A stretch of 64,000 bases of DNA from assembly GCA_021770095.1 (NCBI GenBank), contig JAETRQ010000004.1, positions 94,998-158,997 on the forward strand, given 5' to 3'. Below the pieces are notes generated by a model. That model was not told the origin of the DNA and did no database searches. It saw only the letters and a list, made by a program, of their open reading frames with translations. Positions 32,420-41,828 of the stretch are shown here, one piece after another. The position numbers were made by a program, and so were the translations under genes. Origin of the DNA: Eubacteriaceae bacterium. Lineage in GTDB: Bacteria; Bacillota; Clostridia; Oscillospirales; Acutalibacteraceae. Every line of letters begins with the position of its first letter. Position 1 is the stretch's first letter.

Positions 32420-33602
32420 AATATTCTCCTAAATAATCCATTAAATCAGTATTCATTGTTGCTTTTAAAAAAGCAACTTTGTAATTATGTTGCATCAATT
32501 CTTCAAGTTTTTTCCAATTATCATTATCCTGATTAATGCTAAAATCTGTAATTAATGTTGCCAAACTTTTATTGTGTAATATTGCTTGTACAATCATTTG
32601 TGAGATATGATTATCAGCAAAACTAAATCCAGCAGTAATTAATAATGTATTTGGTCTTTTCAATAATTCTTGAAATTTTGTAAATAACTCAAAATATGGT
32701 TCTTGATAACTCTGCATATATTTATCTGAACTTGGAAAAATCATAATAGGAGTGCTAACATCACATTTTTCCTTTCTATATATTTTTTTACCATTACGTT
32801 CCCAAGTTAAAGAACCATGTAATTTAAGTAAATTAATTATATTTTTCTTATATTCCATTTCTCTAGTTTTTACATTTTCAATATCTTTTACAAGATTCCA
32901 TTCGTACATATCACTATCAAAATGAGGTCTATGTGTAAATGTAAAACCATCCATTACTGTATATTCTATACTATCCGCTGCATCTTCAATTAATGTATCA
33001 TAGTTGGTCGTTACTAAAGTTAATTTACTCGGCGCTCTAACAATATGAGATATTGTATTAATAAAAGCGGAATGCTTCATACAGGTATTATCATATTCAT
33101 AATTTGTGTTAAATACAATCAATTCGAAAATCTTATTTTTTGATTTGACATATTTATCATAAATTTCATTCGACACATACTTTTCAAACGAAATTAAATA
33201 GGATAAAAAATCTTCTAAATTAAATAATGGATTTAATTTATTTTCTTCTATTTCAACTGCAACGGAATATTTACATAAGTCAGCCAATTCCTGAAGAGAA
33301 AAACATTCAGATTCTTCTTTGAGCGAATTATTTATCGATTCTGCTAACATTGCAACAGTCTTTCCATAACGAGAATCTATTTCATTGTTTGCACACACAA
33401 CAGAAGCACCTGCACCAACCAAAATAATTATGTTGCTGTAACTTTGATGAATAAAATTTGACGTTTCCTTTTGAATATAACTTTTAAATAATGTAAAATC
33501 TATATCCTCACCATTTTCATTTAATAATTTAATATCATTTTCAAAAAAATTTTCATTTTCACATGAATATTTAATATTTGAAGAAACAAAATGTTCTATC
33601 AT
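32409..33602 (-). CDS. SIR2-family protein of a SIR2-HerA defence pair
   Basis: IIILVGAGASVVCAN, VTTNYDTLIEDAAD, LLKLHGSLTWERNG, LLITAGFSFADNHI; 11-nt overlap with herA. Confidence 0.88.
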   Translation of the reverse strand: MIEHFVSSNIKYSCENENFFENDIKLLNENGEDIDFTLFKSYIQKETSNFIHQSYSNIIILVGAGASVVCANNEIDSRYGKTVAMLAESINNSLKEESECFSLQELADLCKYSVAVEIEENKLNPLFNLEDFLSYLISFEKYVSNEIYDKYVKSKNKIFELIVFNTNYEYDNTCMKHSAFINTISHIVRAPSKLTLVTTNYDTLIEDAADSIEYTVMDGFTFTHRPHFDSDMYEWNLVKDIENVKTREMEYKKNIINLLKLHGSLTWERNGKKIYRKEKCDVSTPIMIFPSSDKYMQSYQEPYFELFTKFQELLKRPNTLLITAGFSFADNHISQMIVQAILHNKSLATLITDFSINQDNDNWKKLEELMQHNYKVAFLKATMNTDLMDYLGEYYDD

Positions 33603-33618
33603 TAATCAACTTACCTCC

Positions 33619-34365
33619 TTATTTTCTAAACACAAACAAATACTCGTGTGCAATCAGCAAAAAATTATATTTCACGCTATTTGTTTTCCAATATCCCGTT
33701 GCTTTGCAATTGTGTTGCTCTTTGATAATCAATTCTTTAAGAGTAAATCCGGTATCTTGGAAAATTTTCATAACATCAAAAGACATTGGTATCATACAAC
33801 CCTTTTGTCTTGTATCACCCATAAGTACAGCACAAAATTTATCTTTTTTCAAAACACGGTAGCTCTCTGCAGCTACCTTTTTCATTTCTTCAAGAAAACA
33901 TTTTACTTTAAGATGCGATAAATCTTCTTCAATATCTTCGCTATATTTAATGATGTCAGCATAGGGCGGATGTGTGCAAATCAGGTCAATACTTTCATCC
34001 GAAAGAAAATCTAAATTTCTTGCATCGCCCTTACGGATATAAACTTTTCCGTTTGCGCCTTCATGCTCAAAATCTATTTTTTCTTTGCACCTATCAAGTG
34101 CAACATCATTGACATCAACACCGATAATATCACGGTTCAAAAGCTTTGCTTCAACGAGAGTTGTTCCACCACCTGCAAATTGGTCAAGAACGACATCGCC
34201 CTCTTTTGAATATCTTAATATAATATTTCGAGGAATATACGGAGACCAATTTCCACGCCATTTTGCATCGTGAGTTGCCCAATCGCCACGCTTTGGGAAA
34301 GACCAATGTGTTGTCATTTCCAACTCAAAATCATCAGGTTCCCATTTTGTAATTTTCTTTGCCAT
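33619..34365 (-). CDS. DNA methyltransferase (DpnA-like position in a DpnII-type system)
   Basis: VVLDQFAGGGTTLVEAKLLNRDIIGVDVN; LICTHPPYADIIKYS. Confidence 0.85.
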   Translation of the reverse strand: MAKKITKWEPDDFELEMTTHWSFPKRGDWATHDAKWRGNWSPYIPRNIILRYSKEGDVVLDQFAGGGTTLVEAKLLNRDIIGVDVNDVALDRCKEKIDFEHEGANGKVYIRKGDARNLDFLSDESIDLICTHPPYADIIKYSEDIEEDLSHLKVKCFLEEMKKVAAESYRVLKKDKFCAVLMGDTRQKGCMIPMSFDVMKIFQDTGFTLKELIIKEQHNCKATGYWKTNSVKYNFLLIAHEYLFVFRK

Positions 34366-35231
34366 TATTTAAAAACCTCTGTAATTATGCCATTTTCCAT
34401 ATCGTTGATATTGTAAATGTGTTCCATAACATCAAAGGTTTCTTCAAGATTATGGCGAGCACTTGTCCAACCTTTTCCGTCGGTAAACCAAACAAAAGTA
34501 AAACCGTCTATTGTGTCGGTTTCGAGAGCGAGAGTTTTGTAGCTGCGTGCTGTTTCGTTTAATTTACTTCCGCCACTGCCGTAAAAATTCGTTTCGATAC
34601 CGTAAATCATATTCGGTGTTTTAACAACATAATCAAAACGCTTTTCTGTTTTTCCTTGATTAGATATGGCTGAAAGGTCAATGCCCCATTTATCGGTAAT
34701 CTGATGAATATACATTTCTTTGAAATATGACTCATCTTTGACAAAACCTGCTTTTTGAATAAAACTTTCAACTAAGTTTTCCATTAAATGACCGCCACGA
34801 TTTTTACGACCGTTGGAGTCAAGACCTGTTTCAACACCTGTTGCATAATCCACCAAATTGTTGACTATATGATTTTCTATTAAATCATATAGTCCGGTTT
34901 TACGCATAAATACCTCATATTGCTCGACCGAAAGATTAGGCTTTTTAAAGTTATATGTATAGTCTCCATCACCATCAATCGCATATATTTCATTTGACCT
35001 AACCGCCAAAAGCAAAGGTATGCATTTCAAAGTTTCCGGATATTTATTAACTAAATTTTCAAAATCCTGCTCAATATTTTTAGAGCCGATAAGCGAATTT
35101 AATATGTTAAGTTCAACTTTGATATTATCGACATTTCTGTGAACTTTATCAAAATCTATGTAATAACCATAGTCTGCGATACTGTCACGGAATCCTAATA
35201 ACCATTCGCTAAAATCTCGCATTTTACACAC
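34365..35231 (-). CDS. DpnII/MboI-family type II restriction endonuclease (GATC)
   Basis: FSEWLLGFRDSIADYGYYIDF; SNGRKNRGGHLMENLVESFIQKAGF; IYGIETNFYGSGGSKLNETARSYK. Confidence 0.85.
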   Translation of the reverse strand: MCKMRDFSEWLLGFRDSIADYGYYIDFDKVHRNVDNIKVELNILNSLIGSKNIEQDFENLVNKYPETLKCIPLLLAVRSNEIYAIDGDGDYTYNFKKPNLSVEQYEVFMRKTGLYDLIENHIVNNLVDYATGVETGLDSNGRKNRGGHLMENLVESFIQKAGFVKDESYFKEMYIHQITDKWGIDLSAISNQGKTEKRFDYVVKTPNMIYGIETNFYGSGGSKLNETARSYKTLALETDTIDGFTFVWFTDGKGWTSARHNLEETFDVMEHIYNINDMENGIITEVFK

Positions 35232-35248
35232 TCCAATGTAATTAAAAA

Positions 35249-35503
35249 TTATAAACTTCTTTTTCTGCCTTCGTCATATCCTTCGTCGTATGCACCTTTG
35301 GCATCCTTATGGCGTACAGTCCCCGCCTGACTATACGGTAAATGCGAAAGATCTGTTTTTCTAGCATTTCCAGCCATACCATCTCGTAATCCTTCCTCAT
35401 ACGCACAGCCGGCACAAATATGGCGATCACCGTGCTGATTATCTTGTGCCTCAGGAAGTGAATTATATTCATTTAAATAACGATGGTCTTTTTTGCAAAT
35501 CAT
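35249..35503 (-). CDS. Small uncharacterised Cys-containing protein in the R-M operon
   Basis: MICKKDHRYLNEYNSLPEAQDNQHGDRHICAGCAYEEGLRDGMAG...; 17-20 nt gaps to flanking genes. Confidence 0.6.
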   Translation of the reverse strand: MICKKDHRYLNEYNSLPEAQDNQHGDRHICAGCAYEEGLRDGMAGNARKTDLSHLPYSQAGTVRHKDAKGAYDEGYDEGRKRSL

Positions 35504-35523
35504 AAATTTTTTCCTCCTTTATC

Positions 35524-36594
35524 TTAGAAATTACTAATAAGCAATTCTTTAATTTTTCCTCTTGCTTCACTATTGCAGTTAATCATTCGAGTTGCTTCAA
35601 CTCGCTTAATTCTATGTGCTGAATAAATGTTATCAAAGAAATCATCGTCTGTATTTGAGTTCTTCGGATCGGAATTACTAATTACAATTTTAGCTCCTTT
35701 TTTGTCCATATCATCAACAAATCGTGCAAGTTCAATCTGTTCCTCATCGTTGAACAAATTCTCGGTATATGCCGTAAAGCTTGCCGTATCTGTAATAGGT
35801 CTGTATGGCGGATCAAAATAAACAAAGGTATTTTCATCAATAAAGTTAGCTGACTCTCTGTAATCTCCGCATACGATGGTAACTCTATGCAATTTTTCCG
35901 ATACTGCTCTGAGATTTTTTTCATCACAAATCATCGGATTTTTGTATGCTCCCATAGGAACATTGAATAAACCTTTTTTGTTCACACGGTATAATCCGTT
36001 AAAACAGGTTTTGTTCAAAAAAATCATCAATGCCGCTTTTTCAAGATTTATATTTTTATCACCGTTGACTTTTAGTTCATTAAATCTGCTACGTTTATTA
36101 AGATAGTATCCTTTTCTATGTTCTGTATCAAGCGGTATAAAATCTTTCTGTATTGCAGAAAGTATTTCAATTAAATCATCAATATTATCTCTGATAACAC
36201 GATAAGTATTGATAAGTTCAGCGTTAATGTCACTGATATAAACTTCATCTAAATCATATTTACTAAGTATATCAAACAAAACAGCCCCGCCACCAACAAA
36301 CGGCTCAGCATATTTGGTTATTTTGCCGTTTTCAAAAGGGTAGTAGCACTCAATTTCTTTAATAAGCTGGCCCTTACCGCCTGCCCATTTCAAAAAGGGT
36401 TTAACTGCTTTTTCTTCGGTTCGATTATATCGTGTACTCCTTGCATCTGTAGGCTTTTCTGCGGAAGAAGGAATAATCCACATATTACCGACCATAGTTG
36501 CTTCTTTAATTCTTTGTTCAGAGCACAAAACTGCCACTCTTCTTTGGGAAATGCCCCATTTATCAGCGGCTTCTCTTGCAGACATAAATTCCAT
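35524..36594 (-). CDS. Dam-family N6-adenine methyltransferase with N-terminal HTH domain
   Basis: N-term MSAREAADKWGISQRRVAVLCSEQRIKEATMVGNMWIIPSSAEKP; then PFLKWAGGKGQLI, EPFVGGGAVLFDI, VYFDPPYRPI. Confidence 0.9.
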   Translation of the reverse strand: MEFMSAREAADKWGISQRRVAVLCSEQRIKEATMVGNMWIIPSSAEKPTDARSTRYNRTEEKAVKPFLKWAGGKGQLIKEIECYYPFENGKITKYAEPFVGGGAVLFDILSKYDLDEVYISDINAELINTYRVIRDNIDDLIEILSAIQKDFIPLDTEHRKGYYLNKRSRFNELKVNGDKNINLEKAALMIFLNKTCFNGLYRVNKKGLFNVPMGAYKNPMICDEKNLRAVSEKLHRVTIVCGDYRESANFIDENTFVYFDPPYRPITDTASFTAYTENLFNDEEQIELARFVDDMDKKGAKIVISNSDPKNSNTDDDFFDNIYSAHRIKRVEATRMINCNSEARGKIKELLISNF

Positions 36595-36737
36595 AACAAG
36601 CTCCTATTCCTGTACTGTGTGTCATTTACTATATTATATTCTAAATCTCGAATAATAGCAATATCATATTTTAAGGTAGATGTAAATTTTCAGAAACGAA
36701 TAACAGCGGCAGGGATTGCTCCCTGCCGTCGTTGTGT

Positions 36738-37115
36738 TTATACCGTGTAAATCAGTTCTGCATTTACAATTTCCATTGCACGATTACGAATATTATTCAT
36801 TTTCTGTACCCACAACATCATATCGGTTGCTTTGAGTTTTTCTGTAACACCTTCTTGTTTTGCTAATTGCTTAATTAGTGTATCGTACATTTCTGCTGCT
36901 CTGACATCAACATCATGCAAGTATGAATTTAGTTTACATTGAGTAAGCAGGGTTGTATAAAACGCCGGTTTATATTGTTTAATATACTCCTTATGTTTTC
37001 TGCCCCAATAGCCTATTTCATAATTTGTATCGGTTGATACAAGATTTGGAATATACACATCACCTACAAGTGTATAGCTAATGCCTGTAATTTTGTCTGT
37101 TATATATTTTTTCAT
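36738..37115 (-). CDS. TnpV-family transposon-encoded protein
   Basis: TNYEIGYWGRKHKEYIKQYKPAFYTTLLTQCKLNSYLHDVDVRAAEMY; clear paralog of 43124-43495. Confidence 0.75.
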   Translation of the reverse strand: MKKYITDKITGISYTLVGDVYIPNLVSTDTNYEIGYWGRKHKEYIKQYKPAFYTTLLTQCKLNSYLHDVDVRAAEMYDTLIKQLAKQEGVTEKLKATDMMLWVQKMNNIRNRAMEIVNAELIYTV

Positions 37116-37119
37116 AAAA

Positions 37120-38250
37120 TCACCTATACCTTTCTTTATTTCTCGGTTGAGACTGTTTTAGAATTTCATCAACATTTTTCGGTCCGATTATTTTGCGAAG
37201 TTTGCTATATTGAGCAAGCTTTTTATCTGCTCTGTGAGCCATCTTGCTGAATGATTTTGCATCTTTTTTATAATTTTCGACATCATTTTGAAGCCTCCCG
37301 ACAATTCTGTTTGCATTAAAAGCTCGTGCCTCTTCTTTAAAGCATCTTACAATCAATTGTTTTACCATTTGCTTTAGCTTATTGAACATCGGTTCAATCA
37401 ATTTCTTATATGCATTTGCCGACATAAACGGCTTAGGTTCGGGTAAAACGAATTTGTCATCAAAACCACTTTCATCAATTTCCTGCAATTCATTATTGCA
37501 ATTTTGATAACATTCAATTTCATTTTTTAGCATATCAACCTTTTCTTCAAGCTGTATAACTTCTTTTTGCCGTTCTTTCTTTTTATAATCGAGAACCGAT
37601 AAATGCTCTCTGCTTGTATGCTGATTTTCCCATTCAATATTAAATTTAAGCATAGATTTAGCCAATGATTCTTTTTCGGAATTCACCCATAATGCCCATT
37701 CTGTTTCTTCTCTGCCGTTGCCGACAAAGCCTTGATTTGCAAGAGCCTGTTTTAACGACACTCTTGTATCAAGTCCACGCTTGCTTCCGGTTGTAAATGG
37801 AACAAAATCAATATGCAAATGCGGTGTTGCCTCGTCCAAGTGCATATGGGCGGAGAACACACGCAAATACGGATTGCGTTTTTGAAAAGTGCTAACATAA
37901 TCATCAAGTGCTTTTTCTGCAAGTTCGGCTGTTTGCTTATCGATTCCAAAATCGTTTTTATTGCCGATTTGAACTACTATTTCATGAAATGGTTTTTCCT
38001 GTTTACCGTTGCAAATTTTTTCATAATAGTTTTTTACTTTTCTGTCATTGCGAGTTTGTTTGGAGTTATAACGCTCAACAGCTTCGTCAAACAATTCATG
38101 ATAAACATTTTTTATATCGTCATTTATATACTCTTTGTTCAGGTGCGACCTTTCGGGATTTGTATTCGGGGTATTAAATATCCTACTGTTATGCTTTAGC
38201 GCACCTTTACCAAGTTCAATACTTATGCTTGCTAAATATATAATCGTCAC
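37120..38250 (-). CDS. MobV-family relaxase (Pre/Mob)
   Basis: ALKHNSRIFNTPNTNPERSHLN, HEIVVQIGNKNDFG, FSAHMHLDEATPHLHIDFVPF. Confidence 0.9.
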   Translation of the reverse strand: MTIIYLASISIELGKGALKHNSRIFNTPNTNPERSHLNKEYINDDIKNVYHELFDEAVERYNSKQTRNDRKVKNYYEKICNGKQEKPFHEIVVQIGNKNDFGIDKQTAELAEKALDDYVSTFQKRNPYLRVFSAHMHLDEATPHLHIDFVPFTTGSKRGLDTRVSLKQALANQGFVGNGREETEWALWVNSEKESLAKSMLKFNIEWENQHTSREHLSVLDYKKKERQKEVIQLEEKVDMLKNEIECYQNCNNELQEIDESGFDDKFVLPEPKPFMSANAYKKLIEPMFNKLKQMVKQLIVRCFKEEARAFNANRIVGRLQNDVENYKKDAKSFSKMAHRADKKLAQYSKLRKIIGPKNVDEILKQSQPRNKERYR

Positions 38251-38284
38251 GCCCTTTCTTATAATTTACAAACCTTATTTTTCT

Positions 38285-38340
38285 GTTACTCTTGCCAAGA
38301 GTAACGCAAAAGCACTTTTGACACTTACGCATCATAAGTG
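38285..38340. promoter_or_regulatory. Candidate oriT for MobV
   Basis: Hairpins GTTACTCTT-GCC-AAGAGTAAC (38285-38305) and CACTTA-CGCATCA-TAAGTG (38322-38340), just upstream of mobV. Confidence 0.45.
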
Positions 38341-38426
38341 CCCTTGCGACCTACGGTGTTTTGAGAAAAGCGTGTCGATTGCGTCGATAATTACACAGCG
38401 GTTAAAATATCGACACATCGACGCAC

Positions 38427-39548
38427 CTATTCTATTATCGACAATGATATTATTTTACCTGAATGCTTTCGCTCAAACTTATATTCAATGTTATAATCGT
38501 TTAATAACACAGAATGAAGTGCATTTAAACTACGGCTCAATACATTTGGAGTAATATCCAATTTTGTTTCTTCTATCAATTGAGTTGCCGTACCTTGCCA
38601 AACCTTACAGGCAGAAACAAAAGGCACAATTTTATCGAGTATTTTATCTTTCGGCTTATCGAATAAATCAACATCGGATTTTACAAAACCCCAAGTGCAA
38701 TTTGCCGAGCGTTCAATTTGAATACATTGTTCGGGCAAATCCCTGCCGGTAACGGAAATAGTAGCTTTGTTCTTGCCTCGTTTTTCCTTTTGCATAACAA
38801 ATGCTCCGTCAGCGGCACCAAGCAATCCGTTTGTACCTGAAATTGTGTCAAACACATCATCGGAATCTTGCTTTCTTGTGTGATGAACAACAAGCAAACA
38901 CACCTTGAATCTATCGGCAAATCTTTTAAGAATTTCAATAATTCCATAATCACTTGAATAATTCATTTTGTCGTTTGAGCTTTCCCTAATCATCTGTAAA
39001 GTGTCAATTATAATTAAAGATACGCCTTGATTTCTTGCCAAAATATATTCAAGTTGACCTTCAAGACCGTGACCCGCCTTGTTTGAGAATGTTGAAATTA
39101 TTATATTATCCGGATTTGGGGGAACACCAAACATATTATAATAACGAGATACTATTCGAGGCTCTCTGTCTTCAAGAGCAAGATAAACTACCTTGCCCTG
39201 ATTGACCTTTTTATCCCACAAATCCAAACCGTTGCTGACATGATGTGCTATTTGCAACATTGCAAACGATTTACCGATTTTAGGTGCACCGACAAATAAG
39301 TACATTCCCGGATAAAGCAAATCTTTAATTATCGGCTGCTTAATATCATCTGATTTATCAAAAAGCTCACCTAAAGTAAAAGTTCTTATAAAATTAGGGT
39401 TACTTTCCTCTCTGAATTCTGCAAACAAATCATCACTATTGCAAAAATCATCTTCATCGGTTATAATATTGTTGCTATTTATTAGTGACTGCTTTTCATC
39501 TGTACCGGCAGATGTTTCAAAAGCAGTCTTTTTTATTTTCTCGTTCAT
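38427..39548 (-). CDS. RepA-like AAA ATPase
   Basis: YLFVGAPKIGKSFAMLQIAHHVSNG; VSLIIIDTLQMIRES; LLVVHHTRKQDSDD. Confidence 0.85.
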   Translation of the reverse strand: MNEKIKKTAFETSAGTDEKQSLINSNNIITDEDDFCNSDDLFAEFREESNPNFIRTFTLGELFDKSDDIKQPIIKDLLYPGMYLFVGAPKIGKSFAMLQIAHHVSNGLDLWDKKVNQGKVVYLALEDREPRIVSRYYNMFGVPPNPDNIIISTFSNKAGHGLEGQLEYILARNQGVSLIIIDTLQMIRESSNDKMNYSSDYGIIEILKRFADRFKVCLLVVHHTRKQDSDDVFDTISGTNGLLGAADGAFVMQKEKRGKNKATISVTGRDLPEQCIQIERSANCTWGFVKSDVDLFDKPKDKILDKIVPFVSACKVWQGTATQLIEETKLDITPNVLSRSLNALHSVLLNDYNIEYKFERKHSGKIISLSIIE

Positions 39549-39553
39549 TATAA

Positions 39554-39871
39554 TTACCCTCCCATTTCTCTTAAAATGGCAGACATATAACAAATAAGAC
39601 AAAGTGTTTCTTCGCTAATTTCGGAGTCTTTTTCTATTCTGCAAAGTTCGCTGTAAACATTATTTAACTTGTCCCTCAAACTTTTATAAACTCTCGGACC
39701 GGGATTAACTGTTATTTCCGTTCTCAGCACCCTGCCGATAATATAATCTTGCTTATTAAGTCCCGAAACAGAAACATAATCGTCAAGAAGCTTTGCCTCT
39801 TGGGGCGACATACGAAACGATACGATTTTGTTTCGCAATCTGCCTTTTGAGTCAAGATTTTTCGCCGACAT
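39554..39871 (-). CDS. MobC-like mobilization accessory protein
   Basis: RNKIVSFRMSPQEAKLLDDYVSVSGLNKQDYIIGRVL ribbon-helix-helix style. Confidence 0.55.
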   Translation of the reverse strand: MSAKNLDSKGRLRNKIVSFRMSPQEAKLLDDYVSVSGLNKQDYIIGRVLRTEITVNPGPRVYKSLRDKLNNVYSELCRIEKDSEISEETLCLICYMSAILREMGG

Positions 39872-40949
39872 TATCAACACCCCTTTCAATATTCAGTTTA
39901 TTTGCAATTTCGCTTTGCTTGTTAGGAAACATATGGGCATATCTAAAAGTAATATCTATACTTTCGTGACCTACACGATTTGCAATATCGACTGCACTAA
40001 AGCCCATATCAATCAAAAGCGAAACGTGAGAATGCCTTAAATCGTGGATACGAATTCTTTTTACATTTGCTAATTTACACCCTCTTTCCATTTCATGATG
40101 CATATAGCTTTTTGTAATTTGAAATATTCTGTCGTCGTCTTCAATACCATAAATACTATGAATATAGTCCTGCATTTCTTCGGCAAGAAATGTGGGCATT
40201 TTTACTGTTCGCTTACTTTTCGGTGTCTTTGGGTCTGTAATAACATCCCTACAATCAAATCTTTGATAAGATTTATTTATGCGTACGGTTTCCTTTTGAA
40301 AGTCAAAATCAGCAGGAGTTAATGCAAGCATCTCGCCGAGGCGTAAGCCACACCAATACAGCATTTCAAATGCATAAAACGACACAGGTTTATCCATCAT
40401 CACATCTGCAAATTTAAGATATTCTTCTTTTGTCCAAAAGAGCATTTCTTTGTCACTTTCTTTTTTGCCTATATTTCCTGCCTTTGCCGCCGGATTGTTT
40501 CTTAAATCATAATATCTTACTGCATGATTAAAAATTGCACTGAGTTGATTATGAATTGATTTAAGATAAGTCGGTGAATAGGCTTTGTCACTCGGAGAAC
40601 GATAAGCCATCATTTCATTTTGCCACGCTCGTATGTCGGACGGTTTTATTTCGTTAATCTTCTTATTCTTAAAATAAGGTAAAATCTTTTTGTCAATAAT
40701 AGCATTCTTTCCTATCCAGGTATGCTCCTTAATTCTATCCTTCATATCTGCCTTGTATATGCCAACAAAGGTTTCAAAATTCATACTAAGGTCGCCTGCT
40801 TGCTTTGAGAGAAATTCTCTTTCCCATTCTTGTGCATCACGCTTAGTTTTAAATCCACGCTTAACCTTACGAGATTGATTGTTTTCCCAATCTTTATAGT
40901 AAACAGAAACATACCACGTGCCATTATCTTGATTTTTGTAAACAGGCAT
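39852..40949 (-). CDS. Tyrosine recombinase/integrase
   Basis: YWCGLRLGEMLALTPADFDF, IHDLRHSHVSLLIDMGFSAVDIANRVGHESIDITFRYAHM. Confidence 0.95.
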   Translation of the reverse strand: MPVYKNQDNGTWYVSVYYKDWENNQSRKVKRGFKTKRDAQEWEREFLSKQAGDLSMNFETFVGIYKADMKDRIKEHTWIGKNAIIDKKILPYFKNKKINEIKPSDIRAWQNEMMAYRSPSDKAYSPTYLKSIHNQLSAIFNHAVRYYDLRNNPAAKAGNIGKKESDKEMLFWTKEEYLKFADVMMDKPVSFYAFEMLYWCGLRLGEMLALTPADFDFQKETVRINKSYQRFDCRDVITDPKTPKSKRTVKMPTFLAEEMQDYIHSIYGIEDDDRIFQITKSYMHHEMERGCKLANVKRIRIHDLRHSHVSLLIDMGFSAVDIANRVGHESIDITFRYAHMFPNKQSEIANKLNIERGVDNVGEKS

Positions 40950-40952
40950 AAA

Positions 40953-41153
40953 TTACGCTCCTTTCTCTTCTGTATTTTCATTTATGCCATAAAACTTTTC
41001 ATTAAAGAATTTACGGCTGACACGTCCTGCAAGAGTTTTATAACCCATTTTTTCAAGTTCTTCGTTCAATTCTTTTATAATTTTATAAGCATATGTTTTT
41101 GAAATTCCTAATTCTTCTTGAATTTCCTCGGCTTTCATAAAAAGTTTGTTCAT
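40953..41153 (-). CDS. Excisionase-like HTH protein
   Basis: MKAEEIQEELGISKTYAYKIIKELNEELEKMGY..GRVSRKFFNEKFYG; adjacent to integrase. Confidence 0.7.
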   Translation of the reverse strand: MNKLFMKAEEIQEELGISKTYAYKIIKELNEELEKMGYKTLAGRVSRKFFNEKFYGINENTEEKGA

Positions 41154-41173
41154 TATTTCACCTCCCTTCGATT

Positions 41174-41269
41174 ACTAAACAATATTGTTTAGTGTTCATT
41201 TGTATAATACTAAACATTTTTGTTTATGTCAATACTTATGACACAATTTCATTAAACTTTTTTGTTTAA
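41174..41269. promoter_or_regulatory. Cluster of operator-like dyads TAAAC-N6-GTTTA between xis and XRE regulator
   Basis: 41174-41193 ACTAAACAATATTGTTTAGT; 41211-41226 TAAACATTTTTGTTTA; 41252-41269 TTAAACTTTTTTGTTTAA. Confidence 0.65.
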
Positions 41270-41333
41270 GATATTGCAAATTCTAAATTTATCGGTTATA
41301 ATCAAATTATACAAAAATGTTTAGGAGTAAGAT

Positions 41334-41828
41334 ATGACAGTTGGCGATAGATTAAAGAGGTTTAGAAAAAGAAAAAATCTCACGCAAAAACAATTAGGCT
41401 TAGCCGCAGGCTTTGACAAACTCGGAGCAGATGTTCGCATTGCTCAATATGAAAGCGGAACAAGACGACCAAAGGGTAAATATGTTGAACGGTTAGCCGC
41501 TATTGTCGGTGTACAGCCGTCAGCTTTAGAAGTTCCCGATATAAATAATTACGAAGCGTTATTTCAGCTTCTTTTCGCACTTGAAGATGAGTACGATTTA
41601 CATATTTGCACCGATGAAATAGGTTTGCCTTATTTAATGCCGAAAGACCCGACATCTCACGAATCCGACGGGTTTATGGAATGGAGCAAAAAACATGAGC
41701 AGCTCAAAAACGGAGAAATAACGCAAGAGGAATATGATGAGTGGCGTTATAATTACCCTATGAGTGCCGCAAGAGAAAACCATAAAAAACTTATGGAATT
41801 ATGGGACAAAAAGAAAAACGGCGAATAA
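41334..41828 (+). CDS. XRE-family regulator of the element
   Basis: DRLKRFRKRKNLTQKQLGLAAGFDKLGADVRIAQYESGTRRPKGKYVERLA. Confidence 0.85.
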   Translation: MTVGDRLKRFRKRKNLTQKQLGLAAGFDKLGADVRIAQYESGTRRPKGKYVERLAAIVGVQPSALEVPDINNYEALFQLLFALEDEYDLHICTDEIGLPYLMPKDPTSHESDGFMEWSKKHEQLKNGEITQEEYDEWRYNYPMSAARENHKKLMELWDKKKNGE

